10,017 bases of DNA, from NCBI RefSeq assembly GCF_004138495.1, contig NZ_ML142849.1:235241-245257 (forward strand). The letters run 5' to 3'. A program made the translations under genes and the position numbers. This document shows, piece after piece, positions 1 through 6,849 of the stretch; position 1 is the first letter of the stretch; each line of letters opens with the position of its first letter. Below the pieces are notes generated by a model. It ran no database searches and was not told the DNA's origin. It saw only the letters and a list, made by a program, of their open reading frames with translations. Origin of the DNA: Phytoactinopolyspora endophytica (GTDB taxonomy: Bacteria; Actinomycetota; Actinomycetes; Jiangellales; Jiangellaceae).

Positions 1-3000
1 GCGCAACGCCCGCCCGGCGCCGAGCAGCTTCGCGGCCCGCTGCCCGTCGCCGCCGAGTAGCGCGACAGTCGCCAGCCCTTCGACGACGGTCGCCGCGATC
101 GGGAGGTTGTCGTGCGCCAGCGGGCCGCGCAGTGCACCGCGGAACTGCGCCGCGGCCGTGTCGGCGTCGCCCTCTTCAGCCGCGATGTGACCCAGCCCTA
201 CCATGGCCAACGGCCGCGTCTCGGACTCGGCGTTGAACGTCTGTGACTCGCCAGCGGCCAGCGCCTCCCGGTAAAGGTCGCGGGCCTTGGCCAGGTGGCC
301 GCTGAGCCGGGCTATGTCACCCAGGCCGCGATACACGGTAGTCATCTTCTCCGGCACGCCCGCTCGCCGCAGCAGTTCGGCGGCCCGTTCGTAGTCGAGT
401 CGAGCACTGGCCAGATCACCGGCGTGCACCATGGCGTCGGCGCGGCGGCACAGCAGATCAGCCACGTCCTCGAGGGCGCCGACCTGCTCAACCAGTTCCA
501 GTGCCTCATTGATCATGACGAGGGACATCTCCCGATCTCCTCGCCAGTTGGCCAGCATGGCCAGCGGGTCCAGGGTGTTCGCCATGCCCCAGCGGTCGCC
601 GGTTGCGCGGAATCCGTCGAGCGCGGCCCGGAAGTCCCCCTCCGCTTGCGCCGTCTCCCCGTTGAACAAGTGCCGATAGCCCACGCCCAGCCGAGACAGG
701 GCCCGGGGCCACTGGCCGGGGCCGACCTGCTTGTGGTGAGCGGCCATGTCCGACCTCCCGGGGCCACCGACAAGCGCCCATCCGACCATGGTGGCGGCAT
801 GCCGCAAGGGGCGGTCGATGCCGGCCATGAACGTCTCGGCCTCGTCGAGATACGCGCCCAGCCGCGACCCGAGCGCTCCACTCGGCGCGGCGTTGACCAC
901 GCACAGGACGTATTCCTCAGCCCATTGTGCGGGCGGGTTCTCGCCGAGCGCCTCGAGCAACGACACCGCTATGGGAGCGCCTTCTGCGCGCAGGCCCTGC
1001 AGATACCAGTACCAAGACAGCGCCGCCATCAGCCGCAGCGCTATTCCGATATCGCACCGCACCGCCCAGTGCAGGGCCGCATGGAGATTCGCGCGTTCGG
1101 CGGTCAACCGTGCCAGCCAGTCCAGCTGATCCGCACCCACCAGATAAGGTTCCGCGGTCTCCGACAGCTCGAGGAAGTACTCGGCGTAGGCCCTGCGCAG
1201 TCGGTCTTCCTCAGCCTCTTCGGCGAGTCGCTCGGCGGCGAACTCCCGGATGGTCTCCAGCATGCGATACCGACCGCCGGTGTGGTCGACGAGGGATTTG
1301 TCGGCCAAAGCCGCCAGCAGGTCATCCACCTCGTCATCCGGCAACTCGCATATCCGGGAGACCGCGGCCGCAGCGCCGCCTCCGACGAACACGGACAGCC
1401 GCCGCAGCAGCGTCCGCTCCCGCTCGCTGAGCAGTTCCCAGCTCCACTCGACCACCGCACGCAGCGTCTCGTGCCGAGGTTCAGCAGCACGGTTCCCTCG
1501 CGACAACAACCGGAACCGATCGCCCACCCGGGAGGAGATCTCCTCGACCGGCAGGGAACGCAGCCGCGCCGCGGCCAGCTCGATCGCCAGCGGCAGCCCG
1601 TCGAGGGCTTCGCAGATCCGCAGGACCGCGTCGGCGTTGACCCCGTCTACCTCGAAGCCTGGTTGAACAGCCGCGGCCCGCTCGGCGAACAGCTGCACAG
1701 CCGGGTAGCCGACGACGTCGGGTGCGGGCGTACCGGCCGGCGGGACCGTGAGCGGGGCAAGCGGAACCAGCGACTCACCGATGATGCCGAGCACCTCCCG
1801 GCTGGTGGCCAGCACCCGCAGATCAGGACAGGCGCCGAGCAGCCGCTGGGCCAACCGGGCGGCGTCGTCGATCACGTGCTCACAGTTGTCGAGAATGATC
1901 AGCATGCAGCGGTCGGCGAGTGCCGTGATCAGTCGTGCGATGGGGTCGGCCGCGGTCGTCGGCGACGTGGGAGTCAGCAGTCCGACGTCGCGCAGGCCGA
2001 GTGCGCTGATCACCGCCCGCGGCACGGCCGCCGCGTCGTCAAGGGCGGCGAGGTCCACGAAGCAGACCTCCCCCGGCATCCGGGTGGCCGCCTCGATGGC
2101 CAATCGGGTCTTCCCAATGCCTCCCGGGCCGGTCAGGGTCACTAGGCGGGCCTGGTCGAACAGCTTCTGAATCCATCGGACGTCGTCGTCACGCCCCACG
2201 AGACTGGTCAGTTGAGCGGGCAGACCAACGGTCGCAGTCGCCGCGGCGTTGTCGGTCAGCGAATCGTCCGCCCGCAATATCGCCAGATGGAGCTCGGCCA
2301 CGTCCGGGGATGGGTCTGTGCCGAGTCCTTCCGCGAGCGAGTGCCGCAGGTCCTCATAGACGGCCAACGCGTCCGCCTGCCGACCGGCGCCGTACAGCGC
2401 CCGCATGAGCTGCGCGCGTGGCCGCTCCCGCAATGGGTACGCGGCTGCCACCTGCTCCAGTTCGGCGACGACAGCCCGGAAGTCGCCCAGTTCCAACCGA
2501 GCCTGAGCATGATCCTCCACGGCGGCCACCCGCGCGTCTTCGAGTCGGACTGTCTGAGCGTCGGCGAAGGGCACCCCGGTCACATCCGCCAGCGCCGATC
2601 CGCGCCACAGCTGAAGAGCCTCGTCCAGAGTCGCCGCCGCACGGGCATGGTCGCCCACACCCAACGCGTGCCGCCCATCGCGAGCAAGCCTTTCGAACCG
2701 GTGCCAGTCGACGTCGTCGGGATCGATCGCCACCCGGTAACCGGACCGATCGAACTCGACCACATCGCCGAAGCCCGCCGCGCTGCGCAACCCGCGGCGA
2801 AGACGGGACACCTGGGACTGCAATGCGTTGGCGGCGCCTTCGGGCGGATCCTCGCCGTACAGACCGTCGATGAGCCGCTCGCGGGTGACCACCCGCCCCG
2901 CGTCCAGGAGGAGCAGGGCGAGCAGCGAACGCACCTGGGGCCCGCCTACCGACACAGGCTCGCCGTCGGCGGACCACACCTCCAACGGACCCAAGATGCC

Positions 3001-3009
3001 GAATCGCAT
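1..3009 (-). CDS. AfsR/SARP-family transcriptional regulator with NB-ARC ATPase and TPR region (C-terminus cut off)
   Basis: The minus strand is open without a stop from ATG at 3009 to base 1, giving 1003 residues with the C-terminus missing. Domains in order: an OmpR-type winged helix (about 1-95; starts MRFGILGPLEV, recognition helix near NALQSQVSRLRR, 61-72), a bacterial transcriptional activation domain (about 98-245), an NB-ARC/STAND ATPase with P-loop GPGGIGKT (294-301), Walker B MLIILDNCEH (369-378) and GLPLAIELAAARLRSLP downstream, then an alpha-helical TPR-like region to the edge. Proteins of this type switch on secondary-metabolite or stress genes, with ATP binding and the TPR region controlling DNA binding. 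The family is usually about 1000-1100 residues, and LLGAGRALR at 995-1003 is typical of its last part, so little is probably missing. An in-frame TGA 18 bases upstream makes ATG 3009 the first possible common start. No Shine-Dalgarno is visible before it. It is divergent from the P450 gene. The target genes are inferred, not seen. Confidence 0.95.
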   Translation of the reverse strand, partial: MRFGILGPLEVWSADGEPVSVGGPQVRSLLALLLLDAGRVVTRERLIDGLYGEDPPEGAANALQSQVSRLRRGLRSAAGFGDVVEFDRSGYRVAIDPDDVDWHRFERLARDGRHALGVGDHARAAATLDEALQLWRGSALADVTGVPFADAQTVRLEDARVAAVEDHAQARLELGDFRAVVAELEQVAAAYPLRERPRAQLMRALYGAGRQADALAVYEDLRHSLAEGLGTDPSPDVAELHLAILRADDSLTDNAAATATVGLPAQLTSLVGRDDDVRWIQKLFDQARLVTLTGPGGIGKTRLAIEAATRMPGEVCFVDLAALDDAAAVPRAVISALGLRDVGLLTPTSPTTAADPIARLITALADRCMLIILDNCEHVIDDAARLAQRLLGACPDLRVLATSREVLGIIGESLVPLAPLTVPPAGTPAPDVVGYPAVQLFAERAAAVQPGFEVDGVNADAVLRICEALDGLPLAIELAAARLRSLPVEEISSRVGDRFRLLSRGNRAAEPRHETLRAVVEWSWELLSERERTLLRRLSVFVGGGAAAAVSRICELPDDEVDDLLAALADKSLVDHTGGRYRMLETIREFAAERLAEEAEEDRLRRAYAEYFLELSETAEPYLVGADQLDWLARLTAERANLHAALHWAVRCDIGIALRLMAALSWYWYLQGLRAEGAPIAVSLLEALGENPPAQWAEEYVLCVVNAAPSGALGSRLGAYLDEAETFMAGIDRPLRHAATMVGWALVGGPGRSDMAAHHKQVGPGQWPRALSRLGVGYRHLFNGETAQAEGDFRAALDGFRATGDRWGMANTLDPLAMLANWRGDREMSLVMINEALELVEQVGALEDVADLLCRRADAMVHAGDLASARLDYERAAELLRRAGVPEKMTTVYRGLGDIARLSGHLAKARDLYREALAAGESQTFNAESETRPLAMVGLGHIAAEEGDADTAAAQFRGALRGPLAHDNLPIAATVVEGLATVALLGGDGQRAAKLLGAGRALR

Positions 3010-3016
3010 TGACAGG

Positions 3017-3022
3017 ATTGTC
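3017..3022 (-). promoter_or_regulatory. Possible -10 element for the AfsR-like regulator, leaderless type
   Basis: Read leftward, GACAAT lies 7 bases before the ATG at 3009. That spacing would put the transcript start at or next to the start codon, and no ribosome binding site is present. No good -35 box is found at the usual distance, so this is weak evidence. Confidence 0.3.
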
Positions 3023-3039
3023 GCTCAACAACGCTCCCC

Positions 3040-3054
3040 GGCCCGAACCGGGCC
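3040..3054. repeat. Perfect GC-rich inverted repeat in the divergent regulator/P450 gap
   Basis: GGCCCG-AAC-CGGGCC is a perfect 6-base stem with a 3-base loop. It lies in the gap between the two divergent starts (3010-3121). No T-run follows it, so it is not a typical intrinsic terminator. It could be an operator or a 5'-leader hairpin. A second weaker pair, GCATC...GATGC, follows within about 3084-3104. Confidence 0.4.
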
Positions 3055-3112
3055 TGGCGCTGGCATTACGGGATCTCCCGAGGCATCGTGTCCGTAGAGA
3101 TGCTCGACCCTT

Positions 3113-3116
3113 GGAG
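3113..3116 (+). promoter_or_regulatory. Ribosome binding site of the P450 gene
   Basis: GGAG lies 5 bases before GTG 3122 and decides that start. Confidence 0.6.
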
Positions 3117-3121
3117 CTGCC

Positions 3122-4462
3122 GTGACGACCGAGCCGACTCCGCTGCTCGACTCACGCACGTTGGACCGACGGACGGCACGTGAGCTGCCGCCCGGCCCGT
3201 CGTGGCCGATGGCCGTCCAGACCGCCGTCTTCGCCGTCCGGCGCGCGCAATGGTTCCCGAGGCTGCGAGACCGGTACGGCGACGTGTTCACCGTCCGGCT
3301 CATCCCGGGTGGACGCGTCGTCGTCGTGCTCAGCCGTCCAGAGCACATCCGTACCGTCTTCGGTGCCTCAGCTGAGGTTCTGCACACAGGCGAGGGCAAC
3401 ACCATCATGGCGGCGGTGATGGGCGCGAACTCACCGCTGGTCCTCGACGAGGACGATCATCTGAGAGTGCGCCGGCAGCTGATGCCGGCGTTCCACGGGC
3501 AGGCGCTGCACGGCTATCAGAGCCTGGTCGCGGAACTCTCCGAAGCCACGGCGGCGAACGTGCCGGTCGGCCGGCCGTTCCGGATGCACGACCGGATGCG
3601 GGCGCTCACGCTCGAGGTGATCCTGCAGGTGGTGTTCGGAGTGACCGACGAGAACCGGCTCGCCCGGCTGCGGCCCCTGGTCAGCGCGGTAGTTCAGGTC
3701 AATCCGTTGATCATGCTGGCGGCGTTCTATCCCCGGCTGATGCGTTACCCGCCCTGGCGGCGTTACCGCCGCATCCAGCGCGACGTCGATGCGATCCTCT
3801 ACGACGAGATCGCCGCACGCCGCCGGCGTTCCGATCTCGCGGATCGGGCCGACGTGCTGTCCCAGCTCCTACAGGCCGGGACGTGGACAGACGTCGAGCT
3901 GCGCGATCAGCTCGTGACGCTCCTGCTGGCCGGGCACGAGACGACGGCGACGGCGCTGGCCTGGGCATTCCATGAGCTGGCACGACGACCGAGCGTCCTG
4001 CGCCGTGCGCAAGATGCGGCCGACGCTGACCACGACGCCTACCTGGAAGCCGTCGCCAAGGAAGCGCTGCGGCTGCACCCGGTCATCTATCAAGTCGGCC
4101 GGCGGTCGACCGAGCCTTTCGACGTCGCAGGCTACCGGCTGCCACGCGGCACCACCCTCATGCCGGCCATCGGGCTGGTGCACGCGGACCCCGCGCTCTA
4201 TCCAGACCCGCAGCAGTTCCGGCCCGAGCGCTTCCTCGGCGACGACCCGGTGCCCGCGTCGAACTGGATCCCGTTCGGCGGCGGCACGCGGCGCTGTCTG
4301 GGCGCCGGCTTCTCGTTGATGGAGGCGACCGAGGTGCTGCGCGCATTGCTCCGCCGGTACGACGTGCGAGCCCGACGGCCCGAGCCGGAACCGGCTCATC
4401 TGCGCAACGTGACCCTCGTTCCGGGCCGAGGCTGCGACATCGTCCTTCGCCCGCGCTCCTGA
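3122..4462 (+). CDS. Cytochrome P450 monooxygenase
   Basis: A soluble bacterial haem-thiolate monooxygenase of 446 residues, a normal length for the family, inserting one oxygen atom into an unknown organic substrate with electrons from ferredoxin partners encoded elsewhere. All signature motifs are intact: I-helix AGHETT (270-275) for oxygen activation, K-helix E314-x-x-R317, the PERF segment after it, and haem loop FGGGTRRCLGA with ligand Cys392. The N-terminus has a proline-rich LPPGPSWP segment and no membrane anchor. GTG 3122 is chosen because GGAG (3113-3116) sits 5 bases before it. The sequence resembles the CYP110/CYP138-like bacterial group more than the CYP105/107 macrolide group, but this is by eye and the substrate cannot be inferred. 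It is divergent from the AfsR-like regulator and is followed after 50 bases by a methyltransferase in the same direction, probably co-transcribed. No redox partner gene is in the window. Confidence 0.96.
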   Translation: MTTEPTPLLDSRTLDRRTARELPPGPSWPMAVQTAVFAVRRAQWFPRLRDRYGDVFTVRLIPGGRVVVVLSRPEHIRTVFGASAEVLHTGEGNTIMAAVMGANSPLVLDEDDHLRVRRQLMPAFHGQALHGYQSLVAELSEATAANVPVGRPFRMHDRMRALTLEVILQVVFGVTDENRLARLRPLVSAVVQVNPLIMLAAFYPRLMRYPPWRRYRRIQRDVDAILYDEIAARRRRSDLADRADVLSQLLQAGTWTDVELRDQLVTLLLAGHETTATALAWAFHELARRPSVLRRAQDAADADHDAYLEAVAKEALRLHPVIYQVGRRSTEPFDVAGYRLPRGTTLMPAIGLVHADPALYPDPQQFRPERFLGDDPVPASNWIPFGGGTRRCLGAGFSLMEATEVLRALLRRYDVRARRPEPEPAHLRNVTLVPGRGCDIVLRPRS

Positions 4463-4465
4463 CAC

Positions 4466-4470
4466 GGAGG
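4466..4470 (+). promoter_or_regulatory. Strong Shine-Dalgarno just after the P450 stop, facing an in-frame CTG
   Basis: GGAGG begins 3 bases after the P450 stop codon (4460-4462). Nine bases separate it from CTG at 4480-4482, which is in frame with the methyltransferase. The next ATG (4513) has no comparable site before it. Either translation starts at the CTG, giving 11 more residues, or the site feeds the ATG through re-initiation from a long distance. Confidence 0.45.
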
Positions 4471-4512
4471 ATCAGCTACCTGCTACCCCAACGAGAATCG
4501 GATCGGCCCGAC

Positions 4513-5157
4513 ATGTCTACGCCCGACCACCTGGCGGACCTGGTACGTGCCAGCGGCGTACGCGACGAACGCGTGCTGGCCTCGGTACGCGCGGTCCCCC
4601 GCGCCGACTTCGTCCCCGCCCGGCACGCCGACGTGGCCTACCTCGACCAACCGATACCCATCAGCCACAACCAGGTGACCACCCAGCCGTCGCTGTCGGC
4701 CCGCATGATCGAAGGGCTCCAGCTCACCGGCGACGACCACGTCCTGGAGATTGGCACAGGCTACGGATTCCAGACCGCACTACTGGCCACGCTCGCCGCC
4801 GACGTCGTCAGCATCGAGCGATGGCCGGACATGGTCGAACGAGCGCGGCGCCATCTTGACCAGCACGGCATCGGCAATACTCAGCTACTCCTCGGCGACG
4901 GCACGCTGGGCGCGCCCGAGCTCGCGCCATTCGACGCCATTCTCGTCTCCGCCGCCCACGCCGATGTCCCACAACCACTCGTCGACCAGCTGCGCGTCGG
5001 CGGGCGACTCGTGCAACCGATCGGCCCCGGTGGCGACGAGGTCGTCGCCGCCTTCGACCGAACCACACACGGGCTACACCGCCGTGACGAACTCACCCCA
5101 GCCAGATTCGTCCGACTGTACGGCCGGCACGGCAGCTCGGACCCAACCACTACATGA
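4513..5157 (+). CDS. Protein-L-isoaspartate O-methyltransferase family protein
   Basis: A class I SAM-dependent methyltransferase of 214 residues, close to the roughly 210 usual for protein-L-isoaspartate methyltransferases, which tag damaged aspartyl residues for repair in the cytoplasm. The N-terminal helical part (RVLASVRAVPRADFVP, 20-35) and the QPIPI...TTQPSLSARM segment (46-65) match the family's substrate-loop region. SAM motif I is VLEIGTGYGFQTA (77-89), followed by acidic E102 after the second strand; motif II is PFDAILVSAAHADVP (139-153) and motif III LRVGGRLVQPIG (160-171). It lies 50 bases behind the P450 and may share its transcript. Members of this family also occur in actinobacterial biosynthetic loci, acting on peptide side chains, so a tailoring role is possible but there is no precursor peptide here. 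The start is uncertain: ATG 4513 is conventional, but CTG 4480 has the better ribosome binding site. Confidence 0.9.
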   Translation: MSTPDHLADLVRASGVRDERVLASVRAVPRADFVPARHADVAYLDQPIPISHNQVTTQPSLSARMIEGLQLTGDDHVLEIGTGYGFQTALLATLAADVVSIERWPDMVERARRHLDQHGIGNTQLLLGDGTLGAPELAPFDAILVSAAHADVPQPLVDQLRVGGRLVQPIGPGGDEVVAAFDRTTHGLHRRDELTPARFVRLYGRHGSSDPTTT

Positions 5158-5198
5158 ACCACCAGAAGTAAGGCCGACGGCTACGGCAGGTCGAAGCA

Positions 5199-5213
5199 GA
5201 CCTCATGGAGGTC
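5199..5213. repeat. Short inverted repeat between convergent genes
   Basis: GACCTC-ATG-GAGGTC is a perfect 6-base stem with a 3-base loop, in the 95-base gap between the convergent methyltransferase and hydrolase genes. An upstream AGGTC (5188-5192) could compete for the left arm. No T-run follows on either strand. It may help end transcription from both sides, but the support is only its position and symmetry. Confidence 0.3.
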
Positions 5214-5252
5214 GCGGCATGGCGCGGACTCGACCCGGTCGTGACGGAGGCT

Positions 5253-6083
5253 TCACGACAGGTCCGATGGCCTCCGATCCGCCAGCCATCCGCGCAGCAG
5301 CGCCAGGAAATCGTCGGGGCGTTCCATCGAAGGCAGATGGGCGACGCCCGGCCACGCGACGTGATGTGCACCGTCGATCCCGGCAGCCACGCGCCGTGCC
5401 GCGTCGTGGATGGCGTCGAGATCCAGCGCACCCACCAGAACCAGCGTGCGCACCCGGATCTCCGTGAGCCGATCGAGCGCGGGCGGATCCAGCTCGATCT
5501 CGTCGACGTCGTCCCACTCGGCCGTGACCTCGAATGCCTGCCGCTGCATCTGTCGGACCAGGCCGCCGACCGCCGGGTCGACGTCACCGGCCTCCCGTTG
5601 AGTGCCGTCGACCCACCAGGCCACGTTCACCTCGGCCGCACCGTCCAGGTCATCACGGGCGATCGCCGAGTCCTCTGCCTCGATGAACGCACGCAGATCC
5701 GGCGTCATCTCGGCGATGAGCGATCCACCTGGTCCGCACAGGAGCAGAGAGTCCATCAGTTCGGGCCGGAGCAGCGCGACCTCGACGGCGACGCCGGCAC
5801 CGAACGAAGCGCCGACCACGTGGCATTGCTCGATGCTGAGCACGGCCAATGTGTCGAGCACATCATCGACATGCGAAAGCGGGCCCTGCGGACGGACCGT
5901 CGACTCGCCGAACCCGCGCAGATCGAGCCTGACGACATCGCGTTCGGCGGTCAGCGCCGGCCACAGGGAATCCCACATCCGGCGATCCGCGACGCCCGCG
6001 TGGAGAAGAACGACGGGCAGGTCACCACGGGGACCCGCCCGCTCGTATGCGATGCCCGTCGGTGTGGACGACGTCGTCGCCAT
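5253..6083 (-). CDS. Alpha/beta-fold hydrolase
   Basis: A 276-residue alpha/beta hydrolase, full length for the family and probably cytoplasmic since no signal peptide is seen. The fold starts with VVLLHAGVADRRMWD (24-38; oxyanion-hole strand and loop), then DLRGFGES (54-61), nucleophile elbow GASFG with Ser93 (91-95), the cap region, the acid strand LVLVGALDLD with Asp221 the likely acid, and GVAHLPSMERP with His249. The complete triad predicts an active esterase, lactonase or C-C hydrolase; the general look is of the 3-oxoadipate enol-lactonase/peroxidase-like group, but the substrate is unknown. ATG 6083 is supported by the purine-rich GAGAGGGG four bases before it (6088-6095). It is convergent with the methyltransferase and divergent from the potassium channel, and so seems to be a single-gene unit. 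Confidence 0.93.
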   Translation of the reverse strand: MATTSSTPTGIAYERAGPRGDLPVVLLHAGVADRRMWDSLWPALTAERDVVRLDLRGFGESTVRPQGPLSHVDDVLDTLAVLSIEQCHVVGASFGAGVAVEVALLRPELMDSLLLCGPGGSLIAEMTPDLRAFIEAEDSAIARDDLDGAAEVNVAWWVDGTQREAGDVDPAVGGLVRQMQRQAFEVTAEWDDVDEIELDPPALDRLTEIRVRTLVLVGALDLDAIHDAARRVAAGIDGAHHVAWPGVAHLPSMERPDDFLALLRGWLADRRPSDLS

Positions 6084-6087
6084 GGTG

Positions 6088-6095
6088 CCCCTCTC
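6088..6095 (-). promoter_or_regulatory. Ribosome binding site of the alpha/beta hydrolase
   Basis: Read leftward, GAGAGGGG precedes CACC-ATG and fixes the start at 6083. Confidence 0.55.
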
Positions 6096-6184
6096 AGCCG
6101 GCGAATGTCCGCCTAGGCAAGCACACAGCAGCTGACTGCCACAACCGGTATTTCCGTCCCGGGGCTTCGCCCTAGTGCATCGCG

Positions 6185-6190
6185 TACTGT
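6185..6190 (+). promoter_or_regulatory. Possible -10 element for the potassium channel, leaderless type
   Basis: TACTGT fits the TANNNT pattern of actinobacterial -10 boxes and ends 6 bases before ATG 6197, which has no Shine-Dalgarno. A small stem GGGC-TTC-GCCC lies just upstream (about 6162-6172). There is no clear -35 box. Confidence 0.35.
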
Positions 6191-6196
6191 ACGTCC

Positions 6197-6571
6197 ATGT
6201 TGGGTCTCTTGTTGATGCTGAGGCGCTTCTTTGCAGCGTTCCGGACGGCTTGGCGGGACCTGGCCTTCCGCGGGATCACGGTCAGCATCGTCGTGCTGGT
6301 GACGAGCGCGACGACCTTCTACACGCTGGTCGAAGGCTGGTCAGTGCTCGACAGCCTGTACTTCTCCGTCGTCACCGGCTTGACGATCGGGTACGGCGAT
6401 CTCGCACCACAGGAGGCATTGTCGAAGGTTTTCACGATGGTCTATGCCTTGCTCGCGGTGGGCCTGTTCGTCGCGTTCGGCACCTCCCTGGCCCGGGCTC
6501 TGGTCGCTCATCACGCTGCGAAGCCGCATCTGCACCGACGTCACCGCAGCTCACCGGAAGACCAGGACTGA
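6197..6571 (+). CDS. Minimal two-transmembrane potassium channel
   Basis: A small inner-membrane potassium channel subunit of 124 residues, expected to form tetramers like KcsA. It has a short basic N-terminus (LRRFFAAFRTAWR), TM1 at about 27-44, a pore helix at about 50-62, the selectivity filter TIGYGD (63-68), TM2 at about 78-98, and a short hydrophilic His/Arg-rich tail (HHAAKPHLHRRHRSS). There is no voltage sensor, RCK/TrkA_N or cyclic-nucleotide domain, so gating would have to come from the pore, pH or the tail; the several tail histidines make proton sensing thinkable, but this is speculation. ATG 6197 is used; ATG 6215 is a possible later start that keeps all helices. No ribosome binding site precedes ATG 6197, but a -10-like hexamer does. 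No neighbour has an obvious link to ion transport. Confidence 0.93.
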   Translation: MLGLLLMLRRFFAAFRTAWRDLAFRGITVSIVVLVTSATTFYTLVEGWSVLDSLYFSVVTGLTIGYGDLAPQEALSKVFTMVYALLAVGLFVAFGTSLARALVAHHAAKPHLHRRHRSSPEDQD

Positions 6572-6621
6572 GTATCAGGCCGGTTCCACCGTTGAGCCTC
6601 GGCTGATGCACCGGCTGGTGG

Positions 6622-6737
6622 TCAGTCGGCGGCGGGCTGGATGTTCTGGTTGACGTGAAAACGTTGTTCGGGTCGTAGTGGTGCTTGATCCCCCACCAGC
6701 GCCCTCTGGGAACTCCGGCCCTGACCTGTGCGGCTGT
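6622..6737 (-). pseudogene. Decayed C-terminal tail of a berberine-bridge-type FAD-linked oxidoreductase
   Basis: Read leftward, one frame gives VRAGVPRGRWWGIKHHYDPN (then NV), and after a -1-type shift near 6659-6661 another gives HVNQNIQPAAD followed by TGA (6622-6624). Together they match the extreme C-terminus of BBE-domain flavin oxidases, whose hallmark is a YDPxNxFxxNQNI motif just before the stop. One missing base at the GTTTTCAC junction would explain the break. The first frame also meets a TGA at 6738-6740, and no start codon or FAD-binding domain is present, so nearly all of the gene is gone. This is the only coding-like signal in the gene-free stretch 6572-6849; nothing else is recognised there. 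The call rests on motif recognition of about 35 residues. Confidence 0.65.
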
Positions 6738-6849
6738 TCAACTTCGATGGGTCCCGAAACTGACGACGCCACGCGCGAACGTGCGAGCGTGGCCGACGGG
6801 GTCGCCAGTGCCGAGCCCGCAGGAGCCTGGAACTGCCTACCGCGGCACG

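Noticed and set aside
295..2145. A 616-codon open frame on the plus strand
   Set aside because: It lies antisense to the AfsR-like regulator, whose minus-strand frame is open over the whole stretch and shows clear domains. The plus-strand product is rich in Arg, Gln, His and Pro with no recognisable motif, as expected of a shadow in GC-rich DNA.
2212..3012. A 266-codon plus-strand frame opposite the regulator's DNA-binding domain
   Set aside because: Antisense shadow: the other strand encodes the winged helix and activation domain in an unbroken frame.
3009..3014. Consensus -35 box TTGACA on the plus strand in front of the P450
   Set aside because: No -10-like hexamer occurs 16-18 bases downstream, and the match overlaps the start codon of the divergent regulator, so it is probably chance.
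5205..6116. A 303-codon plus-strand frame
   Set aside because: Antisense to the alpha/beta hydrolase, which has a complete catalytic triad and a ribosome binding site; the plus frame shows no family features.
6111..6118. GCCTAGGC palindrome between the hydrolase and the channel
   Set aside because: An isolated 8-base palindrome without a second copy or other support; expected by chance at this length.
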